A stretch of DNA of 64,000 nucleotides from Rhizobium sp. Leaf453 (GCF_001425605.1 NZ_LMRG01000026.1:186001-250000); one strand, 5' to 3'; numbered from the stretch's first letter, positions 45,098 to 59,301 are shown. Notes: generated by a model not told the origin, from the sequence alone. Translations and numbers: made by a program.

Positions 45098-46339
45098 TCA
45101 GAACTTGACCTTCAGCGACGTGGAAATGGCGCTGACGATGTCGGTATCGAAATCGTAGGTGACGTTGGTACCGACGGGCGTGCCGTTGTAGGTCTGCGGT
45201 CCGGAACTGCCGCTCGTCAGCACGCCGATCGCACCCGCAAGCCGAAGCTCGACATTTTCCGTCGGGAGATAGGATACACCCGTGCCCAACGTCCACGTGT
45301 CCGTCTGGTTGCCGTAACCATGGCTTGTGCCACGATCCCAGGTCAGGCTGACCGCCCCGCTCCACTGATCGTTGAACTTGTGGCCAACGCCGCCTGAGAC
45401 TGTCCAACCGTCGCGATAAAGCAGGTCAAGGCTGGTCGGCGGGCGAACCGGGCTGGGCTCGTTGGCTGTGACGTTGACGATCTGCAACTGGCTCCAGTCG
45501 GTCCATTTGACCGAACCAAATACCAGCCAGCCGGGAGCAACGCCCGTCTGCACCTTCAATTCCAGGGAATCGGGCATCGAAGCGAAGCTGGAGACATCGT
45601 AACGCGAGCCGATGATCGGTCCGCCCGGACCAACACCGAGAATGACACGGCTGAGATCGATGCTACCCTCAAGATTGTCGAGATCGACCTTGCTGTTGTA
45701 GACGAGGCTTGCACGGAGGGCATATTCAGGAATTTCGTAGGCGACACCGGCACGCCAGCCCCAGCCGCTGCCCTCAAGGTCCATCCGGCCGACACCCGTG
45801 ATCCCGAGCGCGGGAACCGCAGGCGACACGAGCCGCTCCTTGAAGCCACCGACTTCCTGGTAAAAGCCGCCACCGATCACGCGGAACTGGCCCTTGCCCA
45901 CGTCCCACTTGTAGGAGCAGGTCGCGGCGTAATTGTCGCTTTCGATCTTGGTTTCGATATTGTCGTTGGCGCCCGCCCAGTTGGCGCCCGGATTCGTATG
46001 CGCGCCCCAAGGCTGCGAATAGTCGGCCATGCAGTCGACGCTGTCGCCAAGGCCTGCCTTCACGCCGACACGCGGAACCCAATAACCCTCTGTGTCACCA
46101 ATACCGCTGTTCGGAAGCCCGTTCAAATCGCCGTTGGCTGGATTGATATCCGTGACATTGTTGAGTTCGCGCTGCGGATTGACGTAAGTCGCTGCGGCTT
46201 CGGCCGCGTATGTGGACGGTTCGAACAGCAGATCGATGTTGTAACCGCCACGTTCCAGACCGCCTGCATGTGCCACGCTCGTGGTCAATGCAACGGTCAG
46301 TGCCGCCATCATGGCAGTCTTTGTCTTCTTGTGAACCAT
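45098..46339 (-). CDS. OmpP1/FadL family outer membrane transporter
   Basis: A 413-residue beta-barrel with a signal peptide (AALTVALTTSVAHAGGLERG) and the FadL-like N-terminal plug start GLERGGYNIDLLFEP. Strand-rich sequence ends with aromatic KVKF. FadL proteins take up long-chain fatty acids or other hydrophobic compounds. GGGGAGG precedes the ATG by 5 nt; the frame continues 16 codons upstream. Note the start GGGGAGG is a potential anti-SD sRNA target. Substrate not deducible. Confidence 0.9.
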   Translation of the reverse strand: MVHKKTKTAMMAALTVALTTSVAHAGGLERGGYNIDLLFEPSTYAAEAAATYVNPQRELNNVTDINPANGDLNGLPNSGIGDTEGYWVPRVGVKAGLGDSVDCMADYSQPWGAHTNPGANWAGANDNIETKIESDNYAATCSYKWDVGKGQFRVIGGGFYQEVGGFKERLVSPAVPALGITGVGRMDLEGSGWGWRAGVAYEIPEYALRASLVYNSKVDLDNLEGSIDLSRVILGVGPGGPIIGSRYDVSSFASMPDSLELKVQTGVAPGWLVFGSVKWTDWSQLQIVNVTANEPSPVRPPTSLDLLYRDGWTVSGGVGHKFNDQWSGAVSLTWDRGTSHGYGNQTDTWTLGTGVSYLPTENVELRLAGAIGVLTSGSSGPQTYNGTPVGTNVTYDFDTDIVSAISTSLKVKF

Positions 46340-46760
46340 CCGTTCCTCCCCTGAACACAGTCGGTCGCCGACGATGAAATCGGCCACTGAATAAAAGGTA
46401 TCGGTGGGACGGTTAAGAACGCAAATACCTAGATTTGGGGATGGCGCCTCTCAGATCACGGAAAATTTACGTAAGAAAATGAAGAAATGGAGAAATCCGC
46501 CAAATTTCGGTCATTAATTTCAATCACCGATCAAATTTAGAAACAAATTAAAAAAAAATTCCACAAAACTGCCAAAGTGTCACTTCGACACAACAATGTC
46601 GCTTTTTGCAATGCCTGCCTCTTTAAATGAGCATTTCCGTACGTAACCGGACGGATACGGCAAATTGCTGCGGCAATCGGGATTCCGCAAGAGAATCAGA
46701 AATAAACTCAGCATTGCGCCGACATGCGAAACAACCCGATTATGCGTGTATTTTCAAACA
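46340..46760. other. AT-rich upstream region of the FadL-like gene
   Basis: About 420 bp without genes, with long A/T runs near 46480-46560 unusual for this genome. One inverted repeat, GTGTC/GACAC with a 5-nt spacer, lies near 46577-46591. The promoter of the porin gene is expected on the left, and the region ends at the valS terminator. Confidence 0.5.
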
Positions 46761-46792
46761 AAAAAAGCAATCGGCCTGCAACGGCCGATTGC
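46761..46792 (-). terminator. Rho-independent terminator of valS
   Basis: GCAATCGGCC and GGCCGATTGC pair around a 6-nt loop, followed on the minus strand by a run of at least six T, 37 nt after the valS stop codon. Confidence 0.9.
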
Positions 46793-46828
46793 TCTTCATT
46801 TTACGACACTTTCGAGAAAGCTGACGGG

Positions 46829-49669
<2,841 letters not shown>

Positions 49670-49743
49670 TCTGGAGCCAAACTTGCTGGTTGATATCGGT
49701 GGTTTGTAAATCGGAACGAGGCATTGGTGTCAACAATAACAAC

Positions 49744-49773
49744 AAAAAAGCCGCCAGTGTGTCGCTGGCGGCT
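49744..49773 (-). terminator. Rho-independent terminator of popZ
   Basis: AGCCGCCAG and CTGGCGGCT pair around TGTGTCG, followed on the minus strand by a T run, about 20 nt after the popZ stop codon and ahead of valS. Confidence 0.88.
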
Positions 49774-49794
49774 TTGAAGGGGAAAATGCGCAGC

Positions 49795-50679
49795 CTACCG
49801 CCGTGGCCCGCGCGCAACGCGCTCGATTTCCTCGCGCACGAGGCGCTCGACGAGGGTCGGCAGGTTATCATCAAGCCATTCCTGCAGCATCGGGCGCAGC
49901 ATGTCCTCGGCGATTTCGTCGAAGGAGCGACGCGCGCTGCTGTCGATGGCAAGCGCGAGGTCACCGAAGGAACGAGCAACCTGCTCGCCGACAGCCGGCG
50001 AAACGATGGCAGCGACGTCCTTTCCGGCAACGATTGCCGCCGGCTGGCTCTGCGCCTCGACGTGCTCCGGAGCAAGAGACGGCTGTGCGATAGGGGCTTC
50101 GATCTTTTCGACGATCGCAGCACTCGGCTGCGCCGTCGCCGTTGCGATCGGCGTGCTAACCGGCTCCGCCTTCACCTCAACCTGCGCAACCGACTGCTGC
50201 GACACTGGCGCTGGCGCCATGCGGGCCGTCACGGTCGGGCTTTCGATCTTCGGGCGCTGTAAGGTGGCGCTTTCCGGCTCGCGCAACGGCAGGGAATGCC
50301 GTTCGGACGCGGCGCGCACGCGGGCTGCGACATCAGCAAGGGAGAGCGGCGGTGTCGATGCGGCAACAACCGGCTTTTCGATCTCCGGCTGCGGTTCGCG
50401 CGCCACGATCGGCGCGGCTTGCGCGTGCTGCTGGACTTCAGCTTCGAACTCGGCCACAAGCGCGTCGTCGTCGATGGTCAGGTGGATATCGTCCGCGGCC
50501 TCGGCATCGTAAGCGTGCTCATCATAGGAACGGTCGTTGCGATAGCCGTCTTCCGGGGCAGGACCGAGATCGTTGGCCGGAAAGCCGGGAAGGCCTGGCT
50601 CGTTGCTTTCGATGATCTTGCGAATGGAGGCGAGAATTTCGTCCATCGAAGGTTCGCGCGCTACATTGGGCTGTGCCAT
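49795..50679 (-). CDS. popZ: PopZ family polar organising protein (DUF2497)
   Basis: A 294-residue scaffold protein that forms condensates at cell poles and recruits chromosome-segregation and cell-cycle factors. The N-terminal helix EPSMDEILASIRKIIESNE and the C-terminal oligomerisation region LRPMLQEWLDDNLPTLVERL are characteristic. A long Pro/Ala/Glu-rich linker lies between. In Agrobacterium PopZ marks the growing pole. Located upstream of valS, as in other rhizobia. Confidence 0.95.
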   Translation of the reverse strand: MAQPNVAREPSMDEILASIRKIIESNEPGLPGFPANDLGPAPEDGYRNDRSYDEHAYDAEAADDIHLTIDDDALVAEFEAEVQQHAQAAPIVAREPQPEIEKPVVAASTPPLSLADVAARVRAASERHSLPLREPESATLQRPKIESPTVTARMAPAPVSQQSVAQVEVKAEPVSTPIATATAQPSAAIVEKIEAPIAQPSLAPEHVEAQSQPAAIVAGKDVAAIVSPAVGEQVARSFGDLALAIDSSARRSFDEIAEDMLRPMLQEWLDDNLPTLVERLVREEIERVARGPRR

Positions 50680-50896
50680 GAATATCCCCGTTTCTGCGGT
50701 CGCATTGGATCGAAAGGTTTGCCGCGCAGTCGATGCGGACTGTATGCGAGTTCGGCGCCGAACAAAACGCCGCGAATCATCTACTCGGATTCTTGCACAG
50801 ATTTGTTCGATCCGTCACCCGTCACCCTTGCAAACGCAAAGGCGCCGCCTCGGTAGCGAGCCACTTTCGCGATGATGTGACTGAAACGGAGTTGGT

Positions 50897-52300
50897 TCAG
50901 CGGCCATCCACGGTGCGCAGGCCGAACCAGGCATCCTTGACGGCCTCATAGTGCTCTTCCGAGCGATATTCCGCCACTTGGAGCCCTTGGCTTTTGATCG
51001 TCAGGTTTCCCATTGCCGCGAGCAGCGAATAGCTGGCGACCACCGCATTGCGCTGCGACGTCACGAGGGACTCCTCCGCAACCAGCACGCTTTGCTGTGC
51101 GTCAAGCACATCGAGCGTCGTCCGCTGACCAACCTTACGCTCCTCAATGACACCCTCCAGCGCCATGTTGGCGGCGCTCACCTGCGCCTTGTTGGCGGCG
51201 ATTGATGCAATAGCCCCTTCCAGCTGTGCATGGGCCGTCACGATCGTCTGCTGAACCTCGGCGCGGGCGGAATCCACGAGAATGCGCTGCTGCCCCAACC
51301 GTTCCTTGGCCTGACGAATCTGACCGTATTCGGCGCCACCCTGATAGATCGGAATTTCCAGGCGAGCCGTGATCGCGGCGCTGGCCGTGTCCGTGCCACC
51401 GGTGCGGTCTGTCGTATTACGCGACACGCTGCCCTGCACCACGACACCGGGCAGCATCGTGCCCTCGGCCGATTTCACCCGATAACCGGCCGCATCGACA
51501 TTGTACTGCGCGGCCGCAATCGTCGGGTTGTCACGCAGACCGGAGGCAACAGCCTGATCAAGGCTCTTGGGCATCGCTTTCGATGCGTTTGCCGGCTGCT
51601 TGACCGCCTTCGGCATGTCGCCGACGATCTGCACGTAAACGGCTTCGCTCTGCTTCAATTGGGATACGGCATTCGCAAGAATGGCCTGCGCCTGTGCCAG
51701 TTCGGCTTCGGCCTGGCTGACGTCGGTGCGTGTCCCCTCTCCCACGTCAAGGCGCGACTTCGCGGCGTTCAGCTGTTCCTTCAGGAAGGCAAGGTTACGC
51801 TTGCGGATCGACACGACCCGCTGGTCACGGGCGATATTCGCATAGGATTGGGCGGCGGCAAGAAGAATGGAAATCTCGTTCGCCTTCAAGGTCTCGCGAC
51901 TTGAAAATACATTCGCTTCGGCAGCCCGAACGTTGTTGAGCGTCTGAAAGCCATCGAAAATCTGCTGGGTGATCGTGATGGTCGCGAGACCGGTCCGCAC
52001 CTGCTCGGCAACGAGTGGCGTCCCGCGGCGCGGAAAGGCGAAGTTGGGAAATGCCTCTGTGCCGAGATGCGTCGCCGTGCCCTGCAGTGCCGCAGAAATC
52101 TGCGGACGATAGCCGGATTTCGCAATCGCCACGCCTTCATCCGTTGCCCGCAGGCCGGCGCGAACGGCGTTGAGATCCGGATTGTTCTTGTAAGCCTTGG
52201 CCATGGCATCGAAAATCGTGTCGGCAGAAACGACGGAAGGTGTCAGCCACAGAACTGAAGAAAGGGCGACCGCCACAGCCGCTTTATGCAGAATCGACAC
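50897..52300 (-). CDS. tolC: TolC family outer membrane efflux/secretion channel
   Basis: A 467-residue trimeric outer-membrane channel used by type I secretion and RND efflux. It has a signal peptide (AVAVALSSVLWLTPSVVSA), the TolC start DTIFDAMAKAYKNNPDLNA, and two OEP repeats, seen in LNNVRAAEANVFSSRETLKA and later LGQQRILVDSARAEVQQTI, with the RTTLDVLDAQQSVLVAEESL motif. Start is taken as GTG at 52300 with CGGAG about 9 nt upstream; the frame extends to 52408. It could serve export of the RTX protease, but that link is inferred. Confidence 0.93.
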   Translation of the reverse strand: MSILHKAAVAVALSSVLWLTPSVVSADTIFDAMAKAYKNNPDLNAVRAGLRATDEGVAIAKSGYRPQISAALQGTATHLGTEAFPNFAFPRRGTPLVAEQVRTGLATITITQQIFDGFQTLNNVRAAEANVFSSRETLKANEISILLAAAQSYANIARDQRVVSIRKRNLAFLKEQLNAAKSRLDVGEGTRTDVSQAEAELAQAQAILANAVSQLKQSEAVYVQIVGDMPKAVKQPANASKAMPKSLDQAVASGLRDNPTIAAAQYNVDAAGYRVKSAEGTMLPGVVVQGSVSRNTTDRTGGTDTASAAITARLEIPIYQGGAEYGQIRQAKERLGQQRILVDSARAEVQQTIVTAHAQLEGAIASIAANKAQVSAANMALEGVIEERKVGQRTTLDVLDAQQSVLVAEESLVTSQRNAVVASYSLLAAMGNLTIKSQGLQVAEYRSEEHYEAVKDAWFGLRTVDGR

Positions 52301-52583
52301 AATCACTACTCCGGTACGGAAGCCGGCATCACCAGACCTTCCCAAATTCGGCAAAGCCGCGGCGCTCCAAAACCGCGTCTGGCTGCGTGCATTCCACGAT
52401 ACAGGCACAGGCCCGCATTCAATCGTCCGCAGCCTCTCTTTGAAGCCGGTATTTCAAGCCACGACAACTGGATGAGCGGCCCATTGCCGCCCATGAACCG
52501 GAGAAACGGACATCACGTTGCCATTTCGCAACAATGCAATTTACACGATATAAATCAAATATTGAGCCCTCACTAGGAGGACC

Positions 52584-53246
52584 TTAGAATACGAATTCAC
52601 GCGCGACGCGGAAGCCCGGCAGAGGCTTGACGGCCGTGTTGAACGCCAGCCGTTCCGAGGTCTTGCCGGCTTCGCGTGTATAGACGCGGGCGCGCGATGC
52701 GTTGCCGAAGCCGACCACAGCAACCAGACGACCACCGTCCTTGAGCTGGTCGAGAAGAGTTGCCGGGACAGTCTCGACGGCACCGTTGACGAAGATCACG
52801 TCATACGGTGCACCCGAGGCATGTCCGGCTTCCAGATTGCCGGTCACCACTTCGACATTGCCATAGCCCAGACGGCCAAGCGTCGCGGTTGCTTCGGCGG
52901 CAAGTGCCGCGTCGCTTTCGATGGCAACGACGGAAGCGGCAAGCGAAGAAAGAATCGCCGAGGTGTAACCGGTGCCGGCACCGATCTCGAGCACCCTGTC
53001 GCCACCGGTAATCGTCGCGAGCTGCAGCAGCTTCGCCATCGGCGACGGCTCCATCAGGTAACGACGGCCCTCGGTCGCGCCGGACAGTTCGACGTCCGTG
53101 TCGATATAGGCAAGCGGCTTCATCGCCGCAGGCACGAACTCTTCGCGCGGAACCGACATGAAGGCCGACAGGACGGTATGGGACGTGACGTCCGTCGTCC
53201 GAATCTGGTTGTCGACCATCTTGATGCGTGCTGCTTCGAAATTCAT
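52584..53246 (-). CDS. PIMT-family methyltransferase, tolC-linked paralogue
   Basis: A 220-residue protein of the protein-L-isoaspartate methyltransferase family. It begins MNFEAARIKMVDNQIRTTDV and has SAM motif I VLEIGAGTGYTSAILSSLA and VIFVNGAVETVPATLLDQL. The canonical GxxISQP region is replaced by EGRRYLMEPSPMAKLLQL, so it is a different subfamily from E. coli Pcm and from the surE-linked copy 25 kb away. CAGG lies 4 nt before the ATG at 53246. Linkage with tolC (283 bp downstream on the same strand) recurs in alphaproteobacteria; a role in outer membrane protein repair is only a guess. Confidence 0.87.
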   Translation of the reverse strand: MNFEAARIKMVDNQIRTTDVTSHTVLSAFMSVPREEFVPAAMKPLAYIDTDVELSGATEGRRYLMEPSPMAKLLQLATITGGDRVLEIGAGTGYTSAILSSLAASVVAIESDAALAAEATATLGRLGYGNVEVVTGNLEAGHASGAPYDVIFVNGAVETVPATLLDQLKDGGRLVAVVGFGNASRARVYTREAGKTSERLAFNTAVKPLPGFRVAREFVF

Positions 53247-53505
53247 CTTGCCTGACCTCATGATCCGGATCGTCGTCCGGTTTGCGCGCATTGCCTTGCG
53301 CCGGATATGGCCAAGCTCATAAATCCGCGCATCAGCCGTTTCAAGCTATGGAATGCAGTTCTCGCAAAAAAGCAAGCTTCGCAACGCTGGTCGCACCGGT
53401 TCGAATATGGTTGCCAAGAATATTCGGGGGATATTCCGTCCGCTCCGATAGCATGCCCTGAACGAAAAACGGTCAGGCGCACAAAGTCCTGATCGTTAAG
53501 ACCAA

Positions 53506-53528
53506 AGGCTGAACCGGTTGTTCAGCCT
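53506..53528 (-). terminator. Hairpin overlapping the exbD stop codon, weak terminator
   Basis: AGGCTGAA and TTCAGCCT form an 8-bp stem with a 7-nt loop. The T tract after it on the minus strand is interrupted (TTTGGTCTTAA), so termination would be inefficient. It contains part of the exbD stop region. Confidence 0.5.
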
Positions 53529-53947
53529 GAGGGCGCCGCCTCCAGGCCAACCAGCCCGATTTTCGTATAGCCCGCCCGCTGGATGAGATTCATGACCGTC
53601 ATCAACTCACTGTAATCGACGGCCTTGTCGGCGCGCAGCAGGATGCGAGTCTGCGTGTTGCCTTCGGTCATCTTGTTGAGTTCGCCGACAAAATTGTCGC
53701 GGTTGGTTTCATCATTGCCGAGAGCAAGCGTCAAATCCGCCTTCAGGGTGACGAAAACCGGCTTGTCGTCACGCTTGGCAGGGGTTGCCGCCGATTGCGG
53801 CAGATCGACTTTCATGTCGACGGTCGCAAGCGGCGCCGCCACCATGAAGATGATCAGAAGGACGAGCATGACGTCGATGAAAGGCGTGACGTTGATTTCG
53901 CTGTTTTCGTCGAGATCGCCGGCACCTTCGCTGATTTTGCTGGCCAT
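53522..53947 (-). CDS. exbD: ExbD/TolR family biopolymer transport protein
   Basis: A 141-residue single-helix protein of the proton-driven ExbBD motor. The helix NVTPFIDVMLVLLIIFMVAAP has the essential Asp in FIDV. The periplasmic domain ends with TRILLRADKAVDYSELMTVM and GYTKIGLVG. The ATG at 53947 follows exbB by 4 bp. TolR is an alternative, but the upstream ExbB with its long Ala/Gln-rich leader is typical of rhizobial ExbB. Confidence 0.94.
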   Translation of the reverse strand: MASKISEGAGDLDENSEINVTPFIDVMLVLLIIFMVAAPLATVDMKVDLPQSAATPAKRDDKPVFVTLKADLTLALGNDETNRDNFVGELNKMTEGNTQTRILLRADKAVDYSELMTVMNLIQRAGYTKIGLVGLEAAPSG

Positions 53948-53951
53948 GGTC

Positions 53952-54989
53952 TTATCCGATCCGTGCGATGCCGGCGTCCGAATGCGCATGGCCATCAGCC
54001 TTGCGCGGCGCGATCCGGCGGGCCTGACGGAAGTCGAGGTCGCGGCTGACGACACGCTCGACGGCGGCCGAGGCATCCGCCAGGATCAGGCGATACCCGG
54101 CAATCGAGCGGGCGAAATAGTTGTAGATGACGACGGCGGGGATAGCCGCGACGAGGCCGATGGCGGTTGCCAACAACGCCTCGGCAATACCCGGGGCGAC
54201 GATGGCCAGATTGGTGGTCTGCGCCTGGCTGATGCCGATGAAGGAGTTCATGATCCCCCAGACAGTACCGAACAGACCGACAAACGGGGAAATCGAGCCG
54301 ATCGTCGCCAGCACGCCGGTGCCGCCGGCGATGCTCTTCCCGGCGCGGGCTTCAATACGCGAGACCTGGGATGCAACGCGCTCCTTGACACCCTGCGTCG
54401 AGACCACATCGAGAACAGCTTCGGACTTGGACAGTTCGTCGCTGGCGGCTTCGATCATCTGTGCCGCCGGCCCCTTCTTGGCGGCAAACGAAGCCCGCAC
54501 GTCACGCAGGACGACGGCGTCGGTGAGAGCCCTTACGGCGCGCCGGGCCGCACGCTTTGCGGCAGAAAGTTCAAATATCTTGACCAGCAGGATCGCCCAG
54601 GTCGCGACCGATGCCAGTGCAAGCGCGGTCATCACGCCCTTCACGACGATATCGGCAGCCATGAACATGCCCATCGGCGACAGATCGTGCGGCAGAACCG
54701 GATTGGCGGCGGCTTGACCATCGCCCTGCTCGCCCTGAGCGGCAGGCGTGACGTCCGTTGCCGCGTCGGCAGGGGCTGCCTGTGTCGTCGCATCGGCGGG
54801 CGCAGTTTGCGTGGCCGTCTGGGCTGGAGCAGCCTGCGTTACGCCATCTGTCGTCACAGCCGCAGCGGGTTGCTGAACTTCGCTGCCGGCAGGAGCCTGC
54901 GTTTCCTGCGCGTGAAGCGCTCCGGCATTCGAGACCGCAAGCAGCACGGCCGCAAGCATGATCAATTTCGGCATAGCCCGGTTCGGCAT
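53952..54989 (-). CDS. exbB: TonB-system energiser ExbB, long N-terminal leader
   Basis: A 345-residue ExbB. A signal sequence (KLIMLAAVLLAVSNAGALHAQ) is followed by an Ala/Gln/Thr/Pro-rich periplasmic extension to about residue 105, then three membrane helices. The family GLFGTVWGIMNSFIGIS and IAPGIAEALLATAIGL motifs contain residues that line the proton path. AAGGA lies 8 nt before the ATG. Pairs with exbD. No tonB is in the window, so the TonB partner is elsewhere. Confidence 0.94.
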   Translation of the reverse strand: MPNRAMPKLIMLAAVLLAVSNAGALHAQETQAPAGSEVQQPAAAVTTDGVTQAAPAQTATQTAPADATTQAAPADAATDVTPAAQGEQGDGQAAANPVLPHDLSPMGMFMAADIVVKGVMTALALASVATWAILLVKIFELSAAKRAARRAVRALTDAVVLRDVRASFAAKKGPAAQMIEAASDELSKSEAVLDVVSTQGVKERVASQVSRIEARAGKSIAGGTGVLATIGSISPFVGLFGTVWGIMNSFIGISQAQTTNLAIVAPGIAEALLATAIGLVAAIPAVVIYNYFARSIAGYRLILADASAAVERVVSRDLDFRQARRIAPRKADGHAHSDAGIARIG

Positions 54990-55205
54990 GACCTCGTCCT
55001 TACCTATCAATCGCCCGGCTGCCCTTGGGAGAAGAGAGACCGTGAACACGCAAATCCTGAATTCGAAAGCCAGCATAAAGCGAACGGCCTCGACAAATGC
55101 GGCTTCATAAGACGAGTATGACCGAAAGACAAGGATTTGTGGAGTTATTTAATCAAGAATAACAGAATGCGGCTGCATTACCCATGGGAATCAGACAAAA
55201 ATCGC

Positions 55206-57680
55206 TCAATCCGCGATCGTGGTGTCATCGAATCGACCGCTCCGCCAATCGTAGATGCGGTGACGAGCCCATGGACGACGCAACTGCTTCTCGGCCGAGA
55301 TCAGCCACATTCCAACTTTACCTGTGTTGGTCGGCGGCTTTGCGTGAATCTCAACCGCACCGGAACGCCGCAGGCTTTGGCCGCTGAACAGCGTCGCACC
55401 GGACCGGCAGGTCAAAAAGCGCAGCATCGCCGGCGTGACAACGATGTCGGCCTCGTCGCAGGCAACACCGATAAAACGTGCATCATCCACCGTGATGATC
55501 TGCCACCCTTGGCTGGTCGTTGCAGCACAAATCTGCTTGGGCACGCAGGCGAAACGCCCAGGGGCGGAAGCCGCCAGAAGCTGGCGGATGGCGGCACGCG
55601 CGGCATCCTTGTCGATAGGCGGCCTATCGATTTTTGCTCCGGCGGTTTGCGCCATTTCTGGCTCCCCCGCCTCCGCATCCTTGAGAGCGAGATCGGCACG
55701 CTGCTTCGGCTTGTGATGATCGTCCAGATGAAGCGCACGCTGCCATTGCGAGAAGATGAAATCCGGCGGCTGGACGCGGGTGCTTGCCGCCGCACTTCCA
55801 TCGATCATCGCAACCAGACGCCCGTCCTCGGCAATCACCAATACCGGTCGCGGCACGTCGCCTGCCCAGCCGACGACAAGCCCGATTGCGACAACGCACA
55901 GGCCCGAAACCGCAAGCCATGTCCTGAGGAGACAGGCCAGCACTCCGCCAGCCGCAATCAGCAGGAAGGCCGTCTCGGGAACCCGGCCGGTCGTCACCTG
56001 TCCGCCCCAGGACGAGACCATTGTGGCGATGGCGATCATCCATTCGATCCCCTTTCCCATCACCAGCAGCGGATAATGATCCAGCCCGAAAGGCATCAAC
56101 AGCATGGCAAGCAGCGCGAATGGCATGACGAGAATGCTGATGACCGGCATGGCCAGCACGTTGCCGATCAGACCGTACGCCGCGAGGTTATGAAAATGGC
56201 CGGCAGAATAGATCATCGTCGACATGCCGCCGATGAATGAACTGAGCAACAGGCCGGCAAAGAATGCGCCGACGATTTTCAGCCCTTTCATCCGGGGATT
56301 CGCCGGCAGGAGATCGCGGTCGGGCCGTTCACGCCAATACGCATAACCCGCCACCAGCGCCCGCGTGGCAGCGAAGGACATCTGAAACCCCGGACCTGTC
56401 ACCGCCGAGGGCGTCACCACCAGGATAATGATCGCCGAGAGTGCGACGTTGCGCAGACTGATCGATGGCCGGTCGAAGAAGACGGCAACGAGCATGATCG
56501 AAATCATGATCCAGGAGCGCACGGCGGAGACGGCTCCACCCGAGATCAGAATATAGAAGAAGACCATGACCAAGGCGCCGGCGGCCGCCAGCTTCTTGAT
56601 CGGGAATCGGTGCGCCAGCCCCGGAACAAGGCTGAGCAGCGTTCGAGCACCGATCAGGAAGGTGCCGGCCGCCAGCACCATGTTGAGCCCGGAGATCGCC
56701 AGGACATGCGCCAGTCCTGCTTCGCGCAACGCCTCGATCGTCGGACGGCTGATGGCGCGCTCTTCTGCCGTCACCAGCGCTGCAGCAATCGCCCCGGCAT
56801 CGCCGCCGATCGTTCCGCGAATCCGCGCTCCGATGGTTTCACGCCAGCGGGCGATTGTGTCAGCCACCTCGGCACGCAGGCGATCAGCCCAGCCCTTGTC
56901 GAAACCTTCAGGGGCGGCGATGGCTTTTGGCTTCCCATAAAAGTAGCCGACGGCGCCAATCCCCTTGAAGTAGCTGTCGAAGGCAAAATCGTTCAACCCG
57001 GCGAGCGCCGCGCCCGACGGGGGCGACAACCTTGCCCTGCCCTCGATACCGTCCCCGATCGGGATCGCTACGTCCCGGTTGCGCGAAAGGAGCGTGACCA
57101 TCTCGGGTGGTCTCTTCAGTTTCGGATCGGCTGTCCCGGAAACAGCGACCGTATAGCGCCAATAGCCCTTGTCCGTCGTTTCCCGTCCCGTGACAGTCCC
57201 ACGCACCATGGTCGTGACCGGCGTATCGAGCAGCACCGTGTCCATGCGCGCCGTTTCCCAGGCAGCGAGCATCATCCCGCCGACAAACAAAGCAGAAACT
57301 TGCGCTGCTATGCGCCAGACGCCGGGGGAGTGCCTTAGAAGGGTCGCTGCCATGATAAAAACGCAGAGCAGCAGTGCAAGTTTGAAAAGACCCGGCGTTT
57401 CGGGCAGTGAAAACCAGACGAGCGCACCCGCTCCGAGAAACACGGGAGCAAAGAGAAACGGATGACCGAAAGCCCGCTCCTGCTCCACCGCATCGCTGAT
57501 CGCACCACGCCAGTGCGTTCGTAGTCGCTGCTGACGGGTCAGGATGGCGCGATGGAAAACCTCGGATTTTCGGGGTTTGTGCAGCGTTTCGGGGATAAGC
57601 AGCGCGCCTTCCCCCGCATCCGCGAGCGCACCGCGAAAGCGGCTGCGTGACACCAAAACTGGCTCCTGCCCCTCTTGCAT
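55206..57680 (-). CDS. comEC: ComEC/Rec2 family competence protein
   Basis: An 824-residue inner-membrane DNA-uptake channel homologue. N-terminal helices flank an OB-like DUF4131 region (VRGTVTGRETTDKGYWRYTV). The competence core begins about residue 290, with the signature EAGLAHVLAISGLNMVLAAG, and has about eight helices. The C-terminal part from about residue 640 (RPVLVIAEDGRLVAMIDG) lacks a visible HxHxDH zinc motif of metallo-beta-lactamase type, so the nuclease domain is reduced or degenerate. Full-length otherwise. Divergent from gltA. Confidence 0.9.
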   Translation of the reverse strand: MQEGQEPVLVSRSRFRGALADAGEGALLIPETLHKPRKSEVFHRAILTRQQRLRTHWRGAISDAVEQERAFGHPFLFAPVFLGAGALVWFSLPETPGLFKLALLLCVFIMAATLLRHSPGVWRIAAQVSALFVGGMMLAAWETARMDTVLLDTPVTTMVRGTVTGRETTDKGYWRYTVAVSGTADPKLKRPPEMVTLLSRNRDVAIPIGDGIEGRARLSPPSGAALAGLNDFAFDSYFKGIGAVGYFYGKPKAIAAPEGFDKGWADRLRAEVADTIARWRETIGARIRGTIGGDAGAIAAALVTAEERAISRPTIEALREAGLAHVLAISGLNMVLAAGTFLIGARTLLSLVPGLAHRFPIKKLAAAGALVMVFFYILISGGAVSAVRSWIMISIMLVAVFFDRPSISLRNVALSAIIILVVTPSAVTGPGFQMSFAATRALVAGYAYWRERPDRDLLPANPRMKGLKIVGAFFAGLLLSSFIGGMSTMIYSAGHFHNLAAYGLIGNVLAMPVISILVMPFALLAMLLMPFGLDHYPLLVMGKGIEWMIAIATMVSSWGGQVTTGRVPETAFLLIAAGGVLACLLRTWLAVSGLCVVAIGLVVGWAGDVPRPVLVIAEDGRLVAMIDGSAAASTRVQPPDFIFSQWQRALHLDDHHKPKQRADLALKDAEAGEPEMAQTAGAKIDRPPIDKDAARAAIRQLLAASAPGRFACVPKQICAATTSQGWQIITVDDARFIGVACDEADIVVTPAMLRFLTCRSGATLFSGQSLRRSGAVEIHAKPPTNTGKVGMWLISAEKQLRRPWARHRIYDWRSGRFDDTTIAD

Positions 57681-57992
57681 GAATGCCGTTCCATCAGCCC
57701 CTGCCCGCAGTCAGTTTGCAACCCGACGAGAGCGAATGCAACCGTCGAGTTATACGCCTAAAAAAGCGGCAAGACTTTCATTTTCCTGATGGAAGTGCCG
57801 GATGAACCATCGATTATGGCATTGGACTTATTGGCTGAACGTGCAATTATTGCATTGCCATATGCCTAATTTTGCGTCGCACCATTTGCCTTTGGTTCAA
57901 CTTGGCAGTTGTCATTAAATCGGATAGCAAATGGTCGGCGTTAATATCTGCGGCATAATTGTGTGCCAATTTGCTGCAAACGGAGGATCCCC
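57681..57992. other. Divergent comEC-gltA promoter region
   Basis: 312 bp, AT-rich between 57830 and 57975. CATAAT at 57953-57958 could be a -10 box for gltA, but I found no clear -35 at the right distance. GGAGG at 57982-57986 is the gltA ribosome site. Confidence 0.45.
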
Positions 57993-59282
<1,290 letters not shown>

Positions 59283-59301
59283 GCTCGAAGATCACCTATT
59301 G

